Shown one piece after another: positions 20,957 to 27,412 of a stretch of DNA of 35,811 nt; within the stretch, counting starts at the first letter, position 1, and every line of letters starts with the position of its first letter. The notes beneath the pieces are model-generated. The model saw nothing but the letters and a program-made list of their open reading frames with translations, searched no databases and had not been told where the DNA came from. Origin of the DNA: JAHJFW01 sp964595075. GTDB lineage: Bacteria > Patescibacteriota > Patescibacteriia > 2-12-FULL-60-25. Made by a program: the position numbers and the translations under genes. The stretch covers positions 1 through 35,811 of the forward strand of contig CAZQNT010000006.1 of NCBI GenBank assembly GCA_964595075.1, in the 5' to 3' direction.

Positions 20957-21232
20957 TCACCCACGATTCAATAGCGTCTTATAAATAACCGAACGATGTT
21001 CAATGATGAAAATTATAACTTTCTTGCCTTCAATACGAAAAATTACCCGATAATCCCCTACGCGGAGTTTGCGATGTCCTTCTGTAGAGTGTCTTAGTGG
21101 GATACCGAAAATATCGGGTCTGGTCATCAATTTTTGCTCAATAGCCGCTTTTATTCGCGATTTGATAACCGAATCAAGTTTCGGTATGTCATCTCGCACG
21201 ACAAGTCTGTGGTATTCAACCGCATAACTCAT
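20957..21232 (-). CDS. RelE/ParE superfamily toxin
   Basis: RelE-type toxins cleave mRNA on the ribosome; ParE relatives poison gyrase. The 91-residue product starts MSYAVEYHRLVVRDDIPKLD and shows the family pattern LRHSTEGHRKLRVGDYRVIF followed by KKVIIFIIEHRSVIYKTL. The RVGDYRVIF strand with Lys/Arg residues is typical of the RelE fold. The start overlaps the antitoxin stop in ATGA, so the two are translationally coupled. Confidence 0.88.
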   Translation of the reverse strand: MSYAVEYHRLVVRDDIPKLDSVIKSRIKAAIEQKLMTRPDIFGIPLRHSTEGHRKLRVGDYRVIFRIEGKKVIIFIIEHRSVIYKTLLNRG

Positions 21233-21450
21233 ATCCAAGCAGCTTCATGCGATACGTATTTTCCTTTTTTCGCTTCTCTTGATTCAGCCAAATTAAGCAG
21301 CATCGCGTCCTCCTCTATCTCCAAAGCAAGACGCATAAGGTCAAGCGCCTTGGTGGCAACCGAAGTTCGATCGCGTTTCGCCAGTTTTCGCAGAGCTTGT
21401 TTCATATCCGTTGATACCGAAAGATTTACTCGACACTTTGTTGTAGGCAT
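21229..21450 (-). CDS. Ribbon-helix-helix-type antitoxin
   Basis: The 73-residue partner of the RelE-like toxin. The N-terminal segment MPTTKCRVNLSVSTDMKQAL followed by RKLAKRDRTSVATKALDLMR matches the strand-helix-helix layout of RHH DNA-binding antitoxins; the acidic C-terminal part (LEIEEDAMLLNLAESREAKK) would wrap the toxin. The ATG at 21450 is chosen because the promoter -10 lies directly upstream of it; the longer frame to 21477 would run through the operator. Confidence 0.85.
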   Translation of the reverse strand: MPTTKCRVNLSVSTDMKQALRKLAKRDRTSVATKALDLMRLALEIEEDAMLLNLAESREAKKGKYVSHEAAWI

Positions 21451-21465
21451 AATTTTGTAAACAAA

Positions 21466-21493
21466 AGTGTAACACATTTGTTACACCTGTCAA
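21466..21493 (-). promoter_or_regulatory. Toxin-antitoxin promoter with palindromic operator
   Basis: On the minus strand TTGACA (21488-21493), 16-base spacer, TACACT (21466-21471). A perfect palindrome GTGTAACA-4-TGTTACAC (21467-21486) fills the spacer and the -10. This is the expected arrangement for autorepression by the RHH antitoxin. Confidence 0.88.
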
Positions 21494-21520
21494 AATACGA
21501 AACCGAAAAAAAACTCATAT

Positions 21521-21720
21521 AAACAGAACACCCGCCCTCGCTTTCGCAAAGACGGGTGGGGTGGTGAGGGCGTGACTCCTCCCAGACAAGTGCCGACCAG
21601 TTATACCGACGAGCTATGGGCATAGCCCCGAAATGTCGGTGGGCCTGAAACATCGATCGACCACGCAGACCCCCTCCAAGCCAGAGAGGCGTAGCTTCGC
21701 TCTTACTACCTTAATTTCTA
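21521..21720 (-). ncRNA. Candidate structured RNA 4
   Basis: There is no protein gene here. Read on the minus strand, it has a compound stem CCGAC...GTCGG (about 21605-21638) enclosing GGCTAT/ATAGCT, a stretch with D-arm- and anticodon-like sequence (GGCACTTGTCTGGGAG) but no T-arm, and a very strong hairpin at 21529-21558 (CACCCG...CGGGTG with a GAAA tetraloop, 13 bp counting wobbles) followed by TTCTGTTT. The 5' end is uncertain. It is not a recognisable tRNA, tmRNA or SRP RNA. Confidence 0.4.
21529..21558 (-). terminator. Intrinsic terminator with GAAA tetraloop
   Basis: The minus strand reads CACCCGTCTTTGC-GAAA-GCGAGGGCGGGTG, then TTCTGTTT. It ends candidate RNA 4 just upstream of the toxin-antitoxin promoter. 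Confidence 0.75.
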
Positions 21721-21787
21721 ATCAGTTTTCAGGATTATTTGAACTTCAGCAAACTCACCACCCCTTTTCTTCATCAGGAATTTTGTT

Positions 21788-21818
21788 GGGCTAGTCCGCC
21801 TAAGGCGGACGACCTCTT
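21788..21818 (-). repeat. Partial copy of the tRNA-Pro 3' half with altered T-arm
   Basis: On the plus strand GGGCTAGT and ACGACCTCTT match the tRNA-Pro 3' end (21840-21870) exactly, but the T-arm between them is replaced by the palindrome CCGCCTAAGGCGG. The copy starts 22 bases beyond the tRNA. It could be a relic of an integration event or a decayed tRNA gene. Confidence 0.6.
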
Positions 21819-21837
21819 TTTCTCAACAGAACATGAG

Positions 21838-21910
21838 TCGGGCTAGTGGGACTCGAACCCACGACCTCTTGCACCCCATGCAAGCGCGCTACCAACTGCG
21901 CTATAGCCCG
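21838..21910 (-). tRNA. tRNA-Pro(GGG)
   Basis: The full cloverleaf is seen: acceptor CGGGCTA/TAGCCCG, D-arm GCGC-AGTTGGTA-GCGC, anticodon stem CTTGC/GCAAG with loop ATGGGGT (anticodon GGG), and T-arm GTGGG-TTCGAGT-CCCAC. 73 bases; the discriminator is A and no CCA is encoded. It lies 5 bases downstream of the terminator of candidate RNA 3. Confidence 0.95.
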
Positions 21911-21914
21911 ATGA

Positions 21915-22162
21915 CCAAAAAACGTCCAACGCGGGCGTATTTTTCGCCTGGAGGGGTCAGAGAGATTTCGGTGCTGCTCGTATAGGTGAGCACATCGTTA
22001 TGAAGAACGCGCCGGAACAGTCTGCCTAAGGCGAACCATCCTGCCGTCTCCTCAAAACTGAACGCTGCGGAACCGTCATACCCCGACCGCAGTCGGGGCT
22101 AAATCGTAGTCCCAAGAACCGAATTAGCTCGAAATCTCATACCGACCTAAGTCCCCCAGACC
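21915..22162 (-). ncRNA. Candidate structured RNA 3, about 245 bases
   Basis: It lies between hisS and tRNA-Pro with its own promoter (22168-22196) and terminator (21917-21938). The 5' end CTGGGGG can pair with CCCCTCCAG near the 3' end to close the molecule. Internal helices include CCCCGAC-TGCG-GTCGGGG (22081-22098), GTGCTC/GAGC and a GCCTTAGGC palindrome. No tag ORF and no RNase P, SRP or tmRNA consensus was found. Confidence 0.5.
21917..21938 (-). terminator. Terminator of candidate RNA 3
   Basis: On the minus strand ACGCCC, loop GCGTT, GGACGT, then a T run. It separates candidate RNA 3 from tRNA-Pro. Confidence 0.7.
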
Positions 22163-22167
22163 TTTAT

Positions 22168-22196
22168 AGAATGCCGCATGCTTTCTGACGGGTCAA
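22168..22196 (-). promoter_or_regulatory. Promoter of candidate RNA 3
   Basis: TTGACC (22191-22196), 17-base spacer, CATTCT (22168-22173) on the minus strand. The -35 overlaps the hisS stop codon. Transcription would start at GGTCTGGGGG (22162). Confidence 0.5.
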
Positions 22197-23545
22197 TGCC
22201 GTATCTCTGTCTTTACTTCCGCACTCCCAAGTTTTTTCTTCAATTCATGAACCACTTTGCGCACATCCACGATTTCCTGCGTGCCGGATTCCATGTCGCG
22301 CACTATTGCCGTCCCGTCCAATACTTCTTTTTGACCGATCACGATCGCCCACTTCGCTCCGCGTTTGTTGGCCAACTCCATTTGAGCTTTGATCGAATCC
22401 TTTGAAAACGCCTCTGCTGCGCGAATGCCGGAGCGCCGTAAATCTTCAAACACCGCAAGCGCCTTCTTTCTTCCTTGCTCCCCGAGCTGCGCCACAAAAA
22501 CATCCGTTTCCGCGACAGGAACCGCTACTTTTAGATCGCGCAAAAGTGACGCGATGCGATCGAGACCGTACGCGAATCCGGCTGCCGGAGTCGGTCGGCC
22601 CCCCAATATCTCCGCGAGTCCGTCATACCGGCCGCCTCCGCCGAGCGCGGACTGTGCGGTTTCGGGGTCTTCGGTGTTCGCGTAGATTTCAAAAACCGTT
22701 TTCGTATAATAATCCAACCCGCGCACGAGATACGGATCAAGCTGATATGGAACCGCGACCTCGTCGAGGTATTCCAACACGCGCATGAAGTGCGCCTTTG
22801 ATTCTTCATCCAACCAGTCAACGATCTGCGGAGCTTCGGACTTCATCTCGATAACCGCAGGGTCTTTGGAATCCAGAAGGCGCAAAGGATTTTTCAGCAA
22901 TCTCTTTTTATCGTCTTCTGAAAGTTTTGCGCGTTTGCTTCGAAAATATGAGACAAGCGCGTTCTTATAATTCGCGCGAGATTCAGTAGTTCCTATGGAA
23001 TTGATTCTGATGGTCGCGTCCACTCCCATTTCTTTCAACATCGAATACGCCATCAAAGCGAGCTGCGCATCCGTTACGGCGTCGTCGTCGCCTATAACTT
23101 CACATCCGAATTGATAAAACTGGCGATACCTTCCGTGCTGCGGTCTGTCATGACGAAACATCGGACCCATGTACCAAAGTTTAACGGGCTGAGGCAAATT
23201 CAACATTCCGTTCGAGATGTATGAACGCATGATCGAGGCCGTGCTCTCAGGGCGGAGCGTGACTTTTTCGCCGCCAACGGTCTCGAACGAGTACATTTCC
23301 TTTTCAACGATATCCGTCTGCTTTCCAACGCCGCGGACAAAAAGCGCGGTCTCCTCCAAAATCGGCGTATCGATCCTTTCAAATCCGTAAGATCCGGCCA
23401 TGCCGCTGCAAGTGGCGCGCATCAAATCCCATATCGGTTGCTCCGATGGAAGAAGGTCTCGCATTCCGCGCGGCAGCGACAATGGCTGCGGCGCTTTTTT
23501 TACAGGAGCCGCTTCTTTCTTGGAGGATGATTTCTTTATTGGCAT
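22193..23545 (-). CDS. hisS: Histidyl-tRNA synthetase
   Basis: This class II synthetase charges tRNA-His. The 450-residue product has an N-terminal basic extension of about 22 residues, then LPRGMRDLLPSEQPIWDLMR, motif 2 (MFRHDRPQHGRYRQFYQFGC), the histidine-specific LVRGLDYYTKTVFEI, motif 3 region ALGGGGRYDGLAEILGG with GFAYGLDRIASLL, and the anticodon-binding domain (TDVFVAQLGEQGRKKALAVF). Length is normal. It is 14 bases downstream of lepB on the same strand. Confidence 0.97.
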   Translation of the reverse strand: MPIKKSSSKKEAAPVKKAPQPLSLPRGMRDLLPSEQPIWDLMRATCSGMAGSYGFERIDTPILEETALFVRGVGKQTDIVEKEMYSFETVGGEKVTLRPESTASIMRSYISNGMLNLPQPVKLWYMGPMFRHDRPQHGRYRQFYQFGCEVIGDDDAVTDAQLALMAYSMLKEMGVDATIRINSIGTTESRANYKNALVSYFRSKRAKLSEDDKKRLLKNPLRLLDSKDPAVIEMKSEAPQIVDWLDEESKAHFMRVLEYLDEVAVPYQLDPYLVRGLDYYTKTVFEIYANTEDPETAQSALGGGGRYDGLAEILGGRPTPAAGFAYGLDRIASLLRDLKVAVPVAETDVFVAQLGEQGRKKALAVFEDLRRSGIRAAEAFSKDSIKAQMELANKRGAKWAIVIGQKEVLDGTAIVRDMESGTQEIVDVRKVVHELKKKLGSAEVKTEIRH

Positions 23546-23559
23546 ATTATCGTCGCAAA

Positions 23560-24183
23560 TTATTGAATCGAATAAATCGGCTGCTCAAAAACCTTCCAAC
23601 GGTCAAGCGGCCAGCCGCGAAGCCAAACGCGGCCGACTATCGCCTTTCTATCGACCGGACCGAAATATCTGGAGTCCAAACTCGCCGAACGATTATCGCC
23701 TAGAACAAAATACTCGCTCGACTTCAGGGTGACGTTGCGCGTCGTAGCCGTAAAATCCTGCTCCAAATACTCATCCTCCGGCAGATCGAATCCGTTGGGA
23801 TTGCCATCGTTAAAAACTTTGACTTTTCCATTCTGGATCTCGACGGTCTCGCCGGGAAGCCCGATAACGCGCTTGATAAAAAACTGACTCGGATCGTTCG
23901 GGTAACGGAACACCACTATGTCTCCGCGTTCGGGAGTTCGAAAACGATATGAAACTTCGTCGATTATCAAATACTCGTGATCGAAAAAATTCGGCTCCAT
24001 GGAAGCTCCTTTAACGTAAAACGGCTGTATCAGAAAATATCTGACGGGAATTATAATCGCGAGAGAAATTGCGGCGACCTGTATCAATTCAAAAACAAAA
24101 TTGATCGCCCGCTTTTTGCGGCTAATCTCGGTATTGGGAACTTGACAAGGAATTTGATTGGGATCTTGTTTCCAAAATTTCAT
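23560..24183 (-). CDS. lepB: Signal peptidase I
   Basis: Signal peptidase I removes signal peptides from exported proteins on the outer face of the membrane. The 207-residue product has one membrane helix at about residues 27-53, then the catalytic serine Ser61 in KGASMEPNF and the general base Lys104 in FFIKRVIGLPGE, and the late motif VLGDNRSASLDSRYFGPV. It is complete. It is followed by hisS on the same strand. Confidence 0.95.
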   Translation of the reverse strand: MKFWKQDPNQIPCQVPNTEISRKKRAINFVFELIQVAAISLAIIIPVRYFLIQPFYVKGASMEPNFFDHEYLIIDEVSYRFRTPERGDIVVFRYPNDPSQFFIKRVIGLPGETVEIQNGKVKVFNDGNPNGFDLPEDEYLEQDFTATTRNVTLKSSEYFVLGDNRSASLDSRYFGPVDRKAIVGRVWLRGWPLDRWKVFEQPIYSIQ

Positions 24184-24255
24184 AAATATTGCGTATAAAG
24201 CAGTTTATCTCATGTTGGGGTTCTTGTCGATCGGTCGTAATTCGTTAAACGAATA

Positions 24256-24334
24256 TGTCATTCCACGATTCAATCGGGGAATCTTCCGATTGGAATCTAT
24301 AATGAAGATCCCCCGGTCAAGCCGTGGGATGACA
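24256..24334. repeat. Palindromic element with TGTCATTCCACG / CGTGGGATGACA ends
   Basis: Two 31-base arms (24256-24286 and 24304-24334) pair around a 17-base loop with seven mismatches, all of them transitions. It lies between lepB and the unknown membrane protein gene, one base beyond the latter's stop codon. Similar palindromes are widespread in bacteria. Confidence 0.85.
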
Positions 24335-24335
24335 A

Positions 24336-25586
24336 TTAGCATAACTGCTTCATTTTTTCGCTCATCGCCTCCGCGATTTGCTTCCTAATCTTCTGCCTGA
24401 ACATAGTCCTATTCACATATCCTGCCGCAAAAACCGTCAGACTCGCGACTATCGACTCGGTCGATCCCAATATGGCCAAGATCCAACCGTTGCTTGTAAG
24501 AGATTGAAAGAAAGTGAAGACGACGGCCGCCGCGATCGGCGATGCGACCGCTCCGACGAATAATCCGAGACGCGCAGGGTTGGTGAAGTCTTGAATCAAC
24601 GCAAACTTCAAAAGTCCCTGGCCTTGCCCGAGACGCAACTTCCCCTCTTGAAGAAGTTTGGAATACGACTGTCGATACATCTTTATGGATTGAAGAGCGG
24701 TTGTGAGAGATAGTGCGACGGCCGATAATCCAAAGACCGCTCCGGCGAACGCGGTTCTTCCCGATTCAATCAGATGTTCTACTTGAAACGCTCCGTAAGT
24801 CGCAACGATGAAAACAGGGATTAGGATACGAGATCGCTTGACGAGTTGACGCCACGTAAAACCGGATCCGCGCAAGGCGAACAATTCCGCGGTTTCGGAA
24901 AGGAGATCGTCCGCCGTTGCGGCGAATACTTTTCCGATTCCGGAAAGTACATTCTCCAAAACGTGCGCGATCGGACCTACTACGAGAAGCGCTTTAATGA
25001 TCGTCTGCGCTGTTTCTGTCCGTGTGTGCGCGTTGTCAAAAGTAACGCGATTAACGATCGTATCAATTGCGTGCGGATACAAATCCCGATTCACTTCATC
25101 CATCACCTCCTGCTCGCGTTCGGTCAAGCATTGATTTTCAAGCGCCACGAGCACGATCTTTTTGAATTCAAACCGCTTTTCAAGAATCAATTTCGCTTCC
25201 TCATACAAATTTATCTCCTTACCTTCGGCGAGTCGCAATTCTTCTTCGCTAAAAACCGGAATTTCTCCGTCATGCAATAATCGAGGAAGCCATGGAATAA
25301 TCGTGTTATGCTGCGTCTCGCGGGAGATGTGATCTACGGCCTTGAGAATTCGTTCCGGCGTTTTATCCATCGTGCGAACGCCGATACCAAAGCCTTTTTC
25401 AAGAAGTTTGCGAAACGTCTCGTGACGCGCGGTACTTACCGCCAAAACATACCGAATCTCAATGGGCAAAAGTTCCCCGAATTCCAACTCGCGCGGACTG
25501 GTAACGACCGTAACATGATATCGATCGATCGACGGAATACGTTTGAACGGAAATACACGAGACCAAAACGAGGCAAGTTGCGACAT
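24336..25586 (-). CDS. Unknown membrane protein with large cytoplasmic N-terminal region
   Basis: Not recognised. The 416-residue product (start MSQLASFWSRVFPFKRIPSI) has a soluble N-terminal part of about 190 residues, with EFGELLPIEIRYVLAVSTAR, an acidic helix region (FSEEELRLAEGKEINLYEEA) and RVTFDNAHTRTE. A C-terminal half follows with about five or six membrane segments, among them ILIPVFIVATYGAFQVEHLI and LGLFVGAVASPIAAAVVFTF. It ends in a basic helix. The start at 25586 is chosen because a TACAAT lies 7 bases upstream. It is divergent from the nucleotidyltransferase gene. Confidence 0.6.
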   Translation of the reverse strand: MSQLASFWSRVFPFKRIPSIDRYHVTVVTSPRELEFGELLPIEIRYVLAVSTARHETFRKLLEKGFGIGVRTMDKTPERILKAVDHISRETQHNTIIPWLPRLLHDGEIPVFSEEELRLAEGKEINLYEEAKLILEKRFEFKKIVLVALENQCLTEREQEVMDEVNRDLYPHAIDTIVNRVTFDNAHTRTETAQTIIKALLVVGPIAHVLENVLSGIGKVFAATADDLLSETAELFALRGSGFTWRQLVKRSRILIPVFIVATYGAFQVEHLIESGRTAFAGAVFGLSAVALSLTTALQSIKMYRQSYSKLLQEGKLRLGQGQGLLKFALIQDFTNPARLGLFVGAVASPIAAAVVFTFFQSLTSNGWILAILGSTESIVASLTVFAAGYVNRTMFRQKIRKQIAEAMSEKMKQLC

Positions 25587-25593
25587 GGCGATC

Positions 25594-25599
25594 ATTGTA
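25594..25599 (-). promoter_or_regulatory. -10 element of the unknown membrane protein gene (leaderless)
   Basis: TACAAT with upstream TG (extended -10) on the minus strand ends 7 bases before the ATG at 25586. No good -35 is seen. Confidence 0.6.
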
Positions 25600-25614
25600 T
25601 CACGAGGACGGTTC

Positions 25615-25756
25615 CGTCATTACGAGAAAGACCGTGCGACGTGGCAATCTTATCCTCACGTCATTGCGAGGAGTAGCAACGACGCGGCAATCTAATAGGA
25701 GTAATACTTGTTCCCTATGTGATTGCCACGTCGCGTGCTCGCTCCTCGCAATGACG
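25615..25756. repeat. Three copies of a CGTCATTGCGAG...GGCAATC element
   Basis: Two direct copies (25615-25650 and 25659-25693) and one inverted copy (25721-25756) of a roughly 35-base element lie in the divergent region between the membrane protein and the nucleotidyltransferase. Copies 2 and 3 form a hairpin. This family (CGTCATTGCGAG...) is found in many bacterial genomes. Confidence 0.88.
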
Positions 25757-25808
25757 ATAGACTTGATAGACTCCCCATACCTGATAGACTTTATGGACTT
25801 TATGGACT
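25757..25808. repeat. GATAGACTT / GACTTTATG repeat overlapping a start codon
   Basis: Repeats of GATAGACT and of GACTTTATG (9-base period, 25787-25804) run into the coding start of the next gene and supply both of its candidate ATG codons. Confidence 0.75.
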
Positions 25809-26284
25809 CTTCCCTCCCCGCCCCCATAGTAGACTTCGACTATTTCGATGCTCACCGCGACGAACTCGGAACGATCGTTTGCACTTCCGGCGGATACGAC
25901 CCTGTTCATCCGGGACATTTGAGCGTCATCTCAGAATCAAAAAAGTTCGGCGATACTGTTGTTGTGATCGTAAACGGCGACGCTTTTCTGAGCGCAAAAA
26001 AAGGACGGCCGTTTCAAGACATTCAAACAAGATGTCGAATAATGTCATACGCTCGCGGCGCGGATCTCGTTGTACCGTTCGAGATTGAGAACGACATGAC
26101 CGTCCGTGAAGCGCTCCGCAAAATCCGTCCTCACGTCTTCACAAAGGGCGGAGATCGCTCATCGCCGGAAACCATACCGGAATGGGAAATTTGCCAAGAA
26201 CTTGGAATCAAAATAGAAACCGGAATCGGCGAACCAAAACTCTGGTCCAGTTCGGACTTCTTGGCGAAATGGAAGGAAAAATAA
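25802..26284 (+). CDS. Cytidylyltransferase-like nucleotidyltransferase (RfaE C-terminal / TagD type)
   Basis: These enzymes join a nucleoside monophosphate to a phosphorylated alcohol or sugar. The 160-residue product has TIVCTSGGYDPVHPGHLSVI with the HxGH nucleotide-binding motif (HPGH), then VVVIVNGDAFLSAKKGRPFQ and HVFTKGGDRSSPETIPEWEI. The substrate (glycerol-3-phosphate, heptose-1-phosphate or other) cannot be told. The start is ambiguous: ATG at 25793 or 25802, both inside a GACTTTATG repeat. tRNA-Val follows 13 bases later. Confidence 0.82.
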   Translation: MDSSLPAPIVDFDYFDAHRDELGTIVCTSGGYDPVHPGHLSVISESKKFGDTVVVIVNGDAFLSAKKGRPFQDIQTRCRIMSYARGADLVVPFEIENDMTVREALRKIRPHVFTKGGDRSSPETIPEWEICQELGIKIETGIGEPKLWSSSDFLAKWKEK

Positions 26285-26297
26285 TTTACACAAAAAC

Positions 26298-26374
26298 GGA
26301 CGTTTAGCTCAGTTGGTTAGAGCGTTCGATTCACATTCGAAAGGTCGGAGGTTCGAACCCTCCAACGTCCACCA
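26298..26374 (+). tRNA. tRNA-Val(CAC)
   Basis: Acceptor GGACGTT/AACGTCC, D-arm GCTC-AGTTGGTTA-GAGC, anticodon stem TTCGA/TCGAA with loop TTCACAT (anticodon CAC), T-arm GGAGG-TTCGAAC-CCTCC. CCA is encoded (26372-26374), unlike in the tRNA-Pro of this window. The terminator palindrome starts at the second base of the CCA. Confidence 0.96.
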
Positions 26375-26410
26375 CGTAAAAATCCCATTTCCAAATGGGA
26401 TTTTTACGTG
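26373..26410. terminator. Perfect palindromic terminator after tRNA-Val
   Basis: Eighteen-base arms CACGTAAAAATCCCATTT and its exact complement flank a two-base loop. The internal A and T runs allow termination in both directions. Confidence 0.85.
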
Positions 26411-26500
26411 CCCCGTGCCCCGCTCTTCGCGAAGGGCTGGGGTTTTACGGGGCTCCGCATTCAATGTGATTCACGTGGCGCGGCCGTTTAGTTATTTTGC

Positions 26501-26506
26501 TACACT
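26501..26506 (+). promoter_or_regulatory. -10 element of prmC (leaderless)
   Basis: TACACT preceded by TG at the extended -10 position; six bases separate it from the prmC ATG at 26513, so the mRNA should begin at or next to the start codon. Confidence 0.7.
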
Positions 26507-26512
26507 AACCCC

Positions 26513-27412
26513 ATGACTATCTCCGAATTGCTAAAACGCACGGCCGCCGAGCTACAGCCTAAAAAAATCGTGTGCGAGGAAGACCGATATCTCGGCAGGT
26601 TTGAGGCGGAGATTTTGATGGCGTATGTGATGAAGAAAAATAGGGAGTGGGTGAAGGCGCATGGGGAGTTCAAAGTGCCGAGTGCCGAGTGCCGAGTTTT
26701 TAACGCGCTGATCGCGCGGAGACGGAGACGCGAACCGATCGCTTATATTATCGGCGAAAAAGAATTTTTCGGACTTCCTTTTTTCACTGACAAACGCGCG
26801 CTGATTCCGCGTCCGGAGAGCGAGATGCTGGTGGAGTTGACCGTAGGGGCGGGCTTGTCCCGCCCTGGGCGCGGAGACCGCGCCCCTACAATATGGGACG
26901 TCGGAACAGGTTCCGGAGCCGTCGCCATCGCGATCGCGAAAAATATTCCTCACGCAAAAGTTATCGCGACCGACATCTCCTCCCCCGCTATCGCGCTCGC
27001 CAAAAAAAACGCCAAGCGCCTCAAAACAAAAAACATAACATTCCTAAAAGCAGACATCCTTTCCCCCTCTCTCTTGCCCTTATTCGCGCGAATTAGAGAA
27101 GGTAGGATTATTATTACGGCGAATCTTCCTTATTTGCCGGAATCGGATAGAACCAAGCTCGATGCCGATGTAGTAAAATACGAACCTCCGTCCGCGTTGT
27201 TCGCTGGACATGACGGATTAACAATTATCGAAAAATTTTTGCGGCAACTCGCGATCGCCCGTATCCCATTCTCACGCCTATTTCTGGAATACGACTCTCC
27301 TCAAACTAAAAAACTCCGCGCGCTGGCGAAGTCGCTTTTTCCGAAAATGAAAATCGCAATTCACAAAGACTTGGCGAAACGAGATCGCGTTATGGAAATC
27401 GCACAACCCTGA
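26513..27412 (+). CDS. prmC: Peptide chain release factor N5-glutamine methyltransferase with two repeat insertions
   Basis: PrmC methylates the glutamine of the GGQ motif of release factors. The 299-residue product has an N-terminal helical domain, REPIAYIIGEKEFFGLPFF, the SAM motif DVGTGSG at 129-135, the acidic residue in IATDIS, and NLPY at 204-207 in place of the usual NPPY. Residues about 54-63 (KVPSAECRVF) come from a CACTCGG heptamer array and about 110-127 (TVGAGLSRPGRGDRAPTI) from the GGGCGGG palindrome. Both are in frame at surface positions between conserved motifs. The last 23 bases overlap murA on the other strand. Confidence 0.92.
   Translation: MTISELLKRTAAELQPKKIVCEEDRYLGRFEAEILMAYVMKKNREWVKAHGEFKVPSAECRVFNALIARRRRREPIAYIIGEKEFFGLPFFTDKRALIPRPESEMLVELTVGAGLSRPGRGDRAPTIWDVGTGSGAVAIAIAKNIPHAKVIATDISSPAIALAKKNAKRLKTKNITFLKADILSPSLLPLFARIREGRIIITANLPYLPESDRTKLDADVVKYEPPSALFAGHDGLTIIEKFLRQLAIARIPFSRLFLEYDSPQTKKLRALAKSLFPKMKIAIHKDLAKRDRVMEIAQP
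26674..26697. repeat. AGTGCCG heptamer array inside prmC
   Basis: Three AGTGCCG units plus AGT lie in the linker between the N-terminal and catalytic domains of PrmC and are translated in frame. Confidence 0.9.
26843..26889. repeat. Compound GGGCGGG palindrome inside prmC (copy 4)
   Basis: GTAGGGGCG...CGCCCCTAC ends enclose two adjacent hairpins, GGGCGGG-CTTGT-CCCGCCC and GGGCGCGG-AGA-CCGCGCCC. It is translated in frame directly before SAM motif I. Confidence 0.88.

Noticed and set aside
21520..22190. tmRNA or SRP RNA in the gene-poor region
   Set aside because: There is no GGTTCGA-type T-arm apart from the tRNA itself, no tag ORF, and no GGAAGG/GCAGCC loop.
25595..25801. N-terminal extension of the nucleotidyltransferase to the first ATG at 25595
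   Set aside because: The extra 69 residues are translated repeat elements (GVATTRQSN, CHVACSLLAMT) and overlap the divergent promoter.
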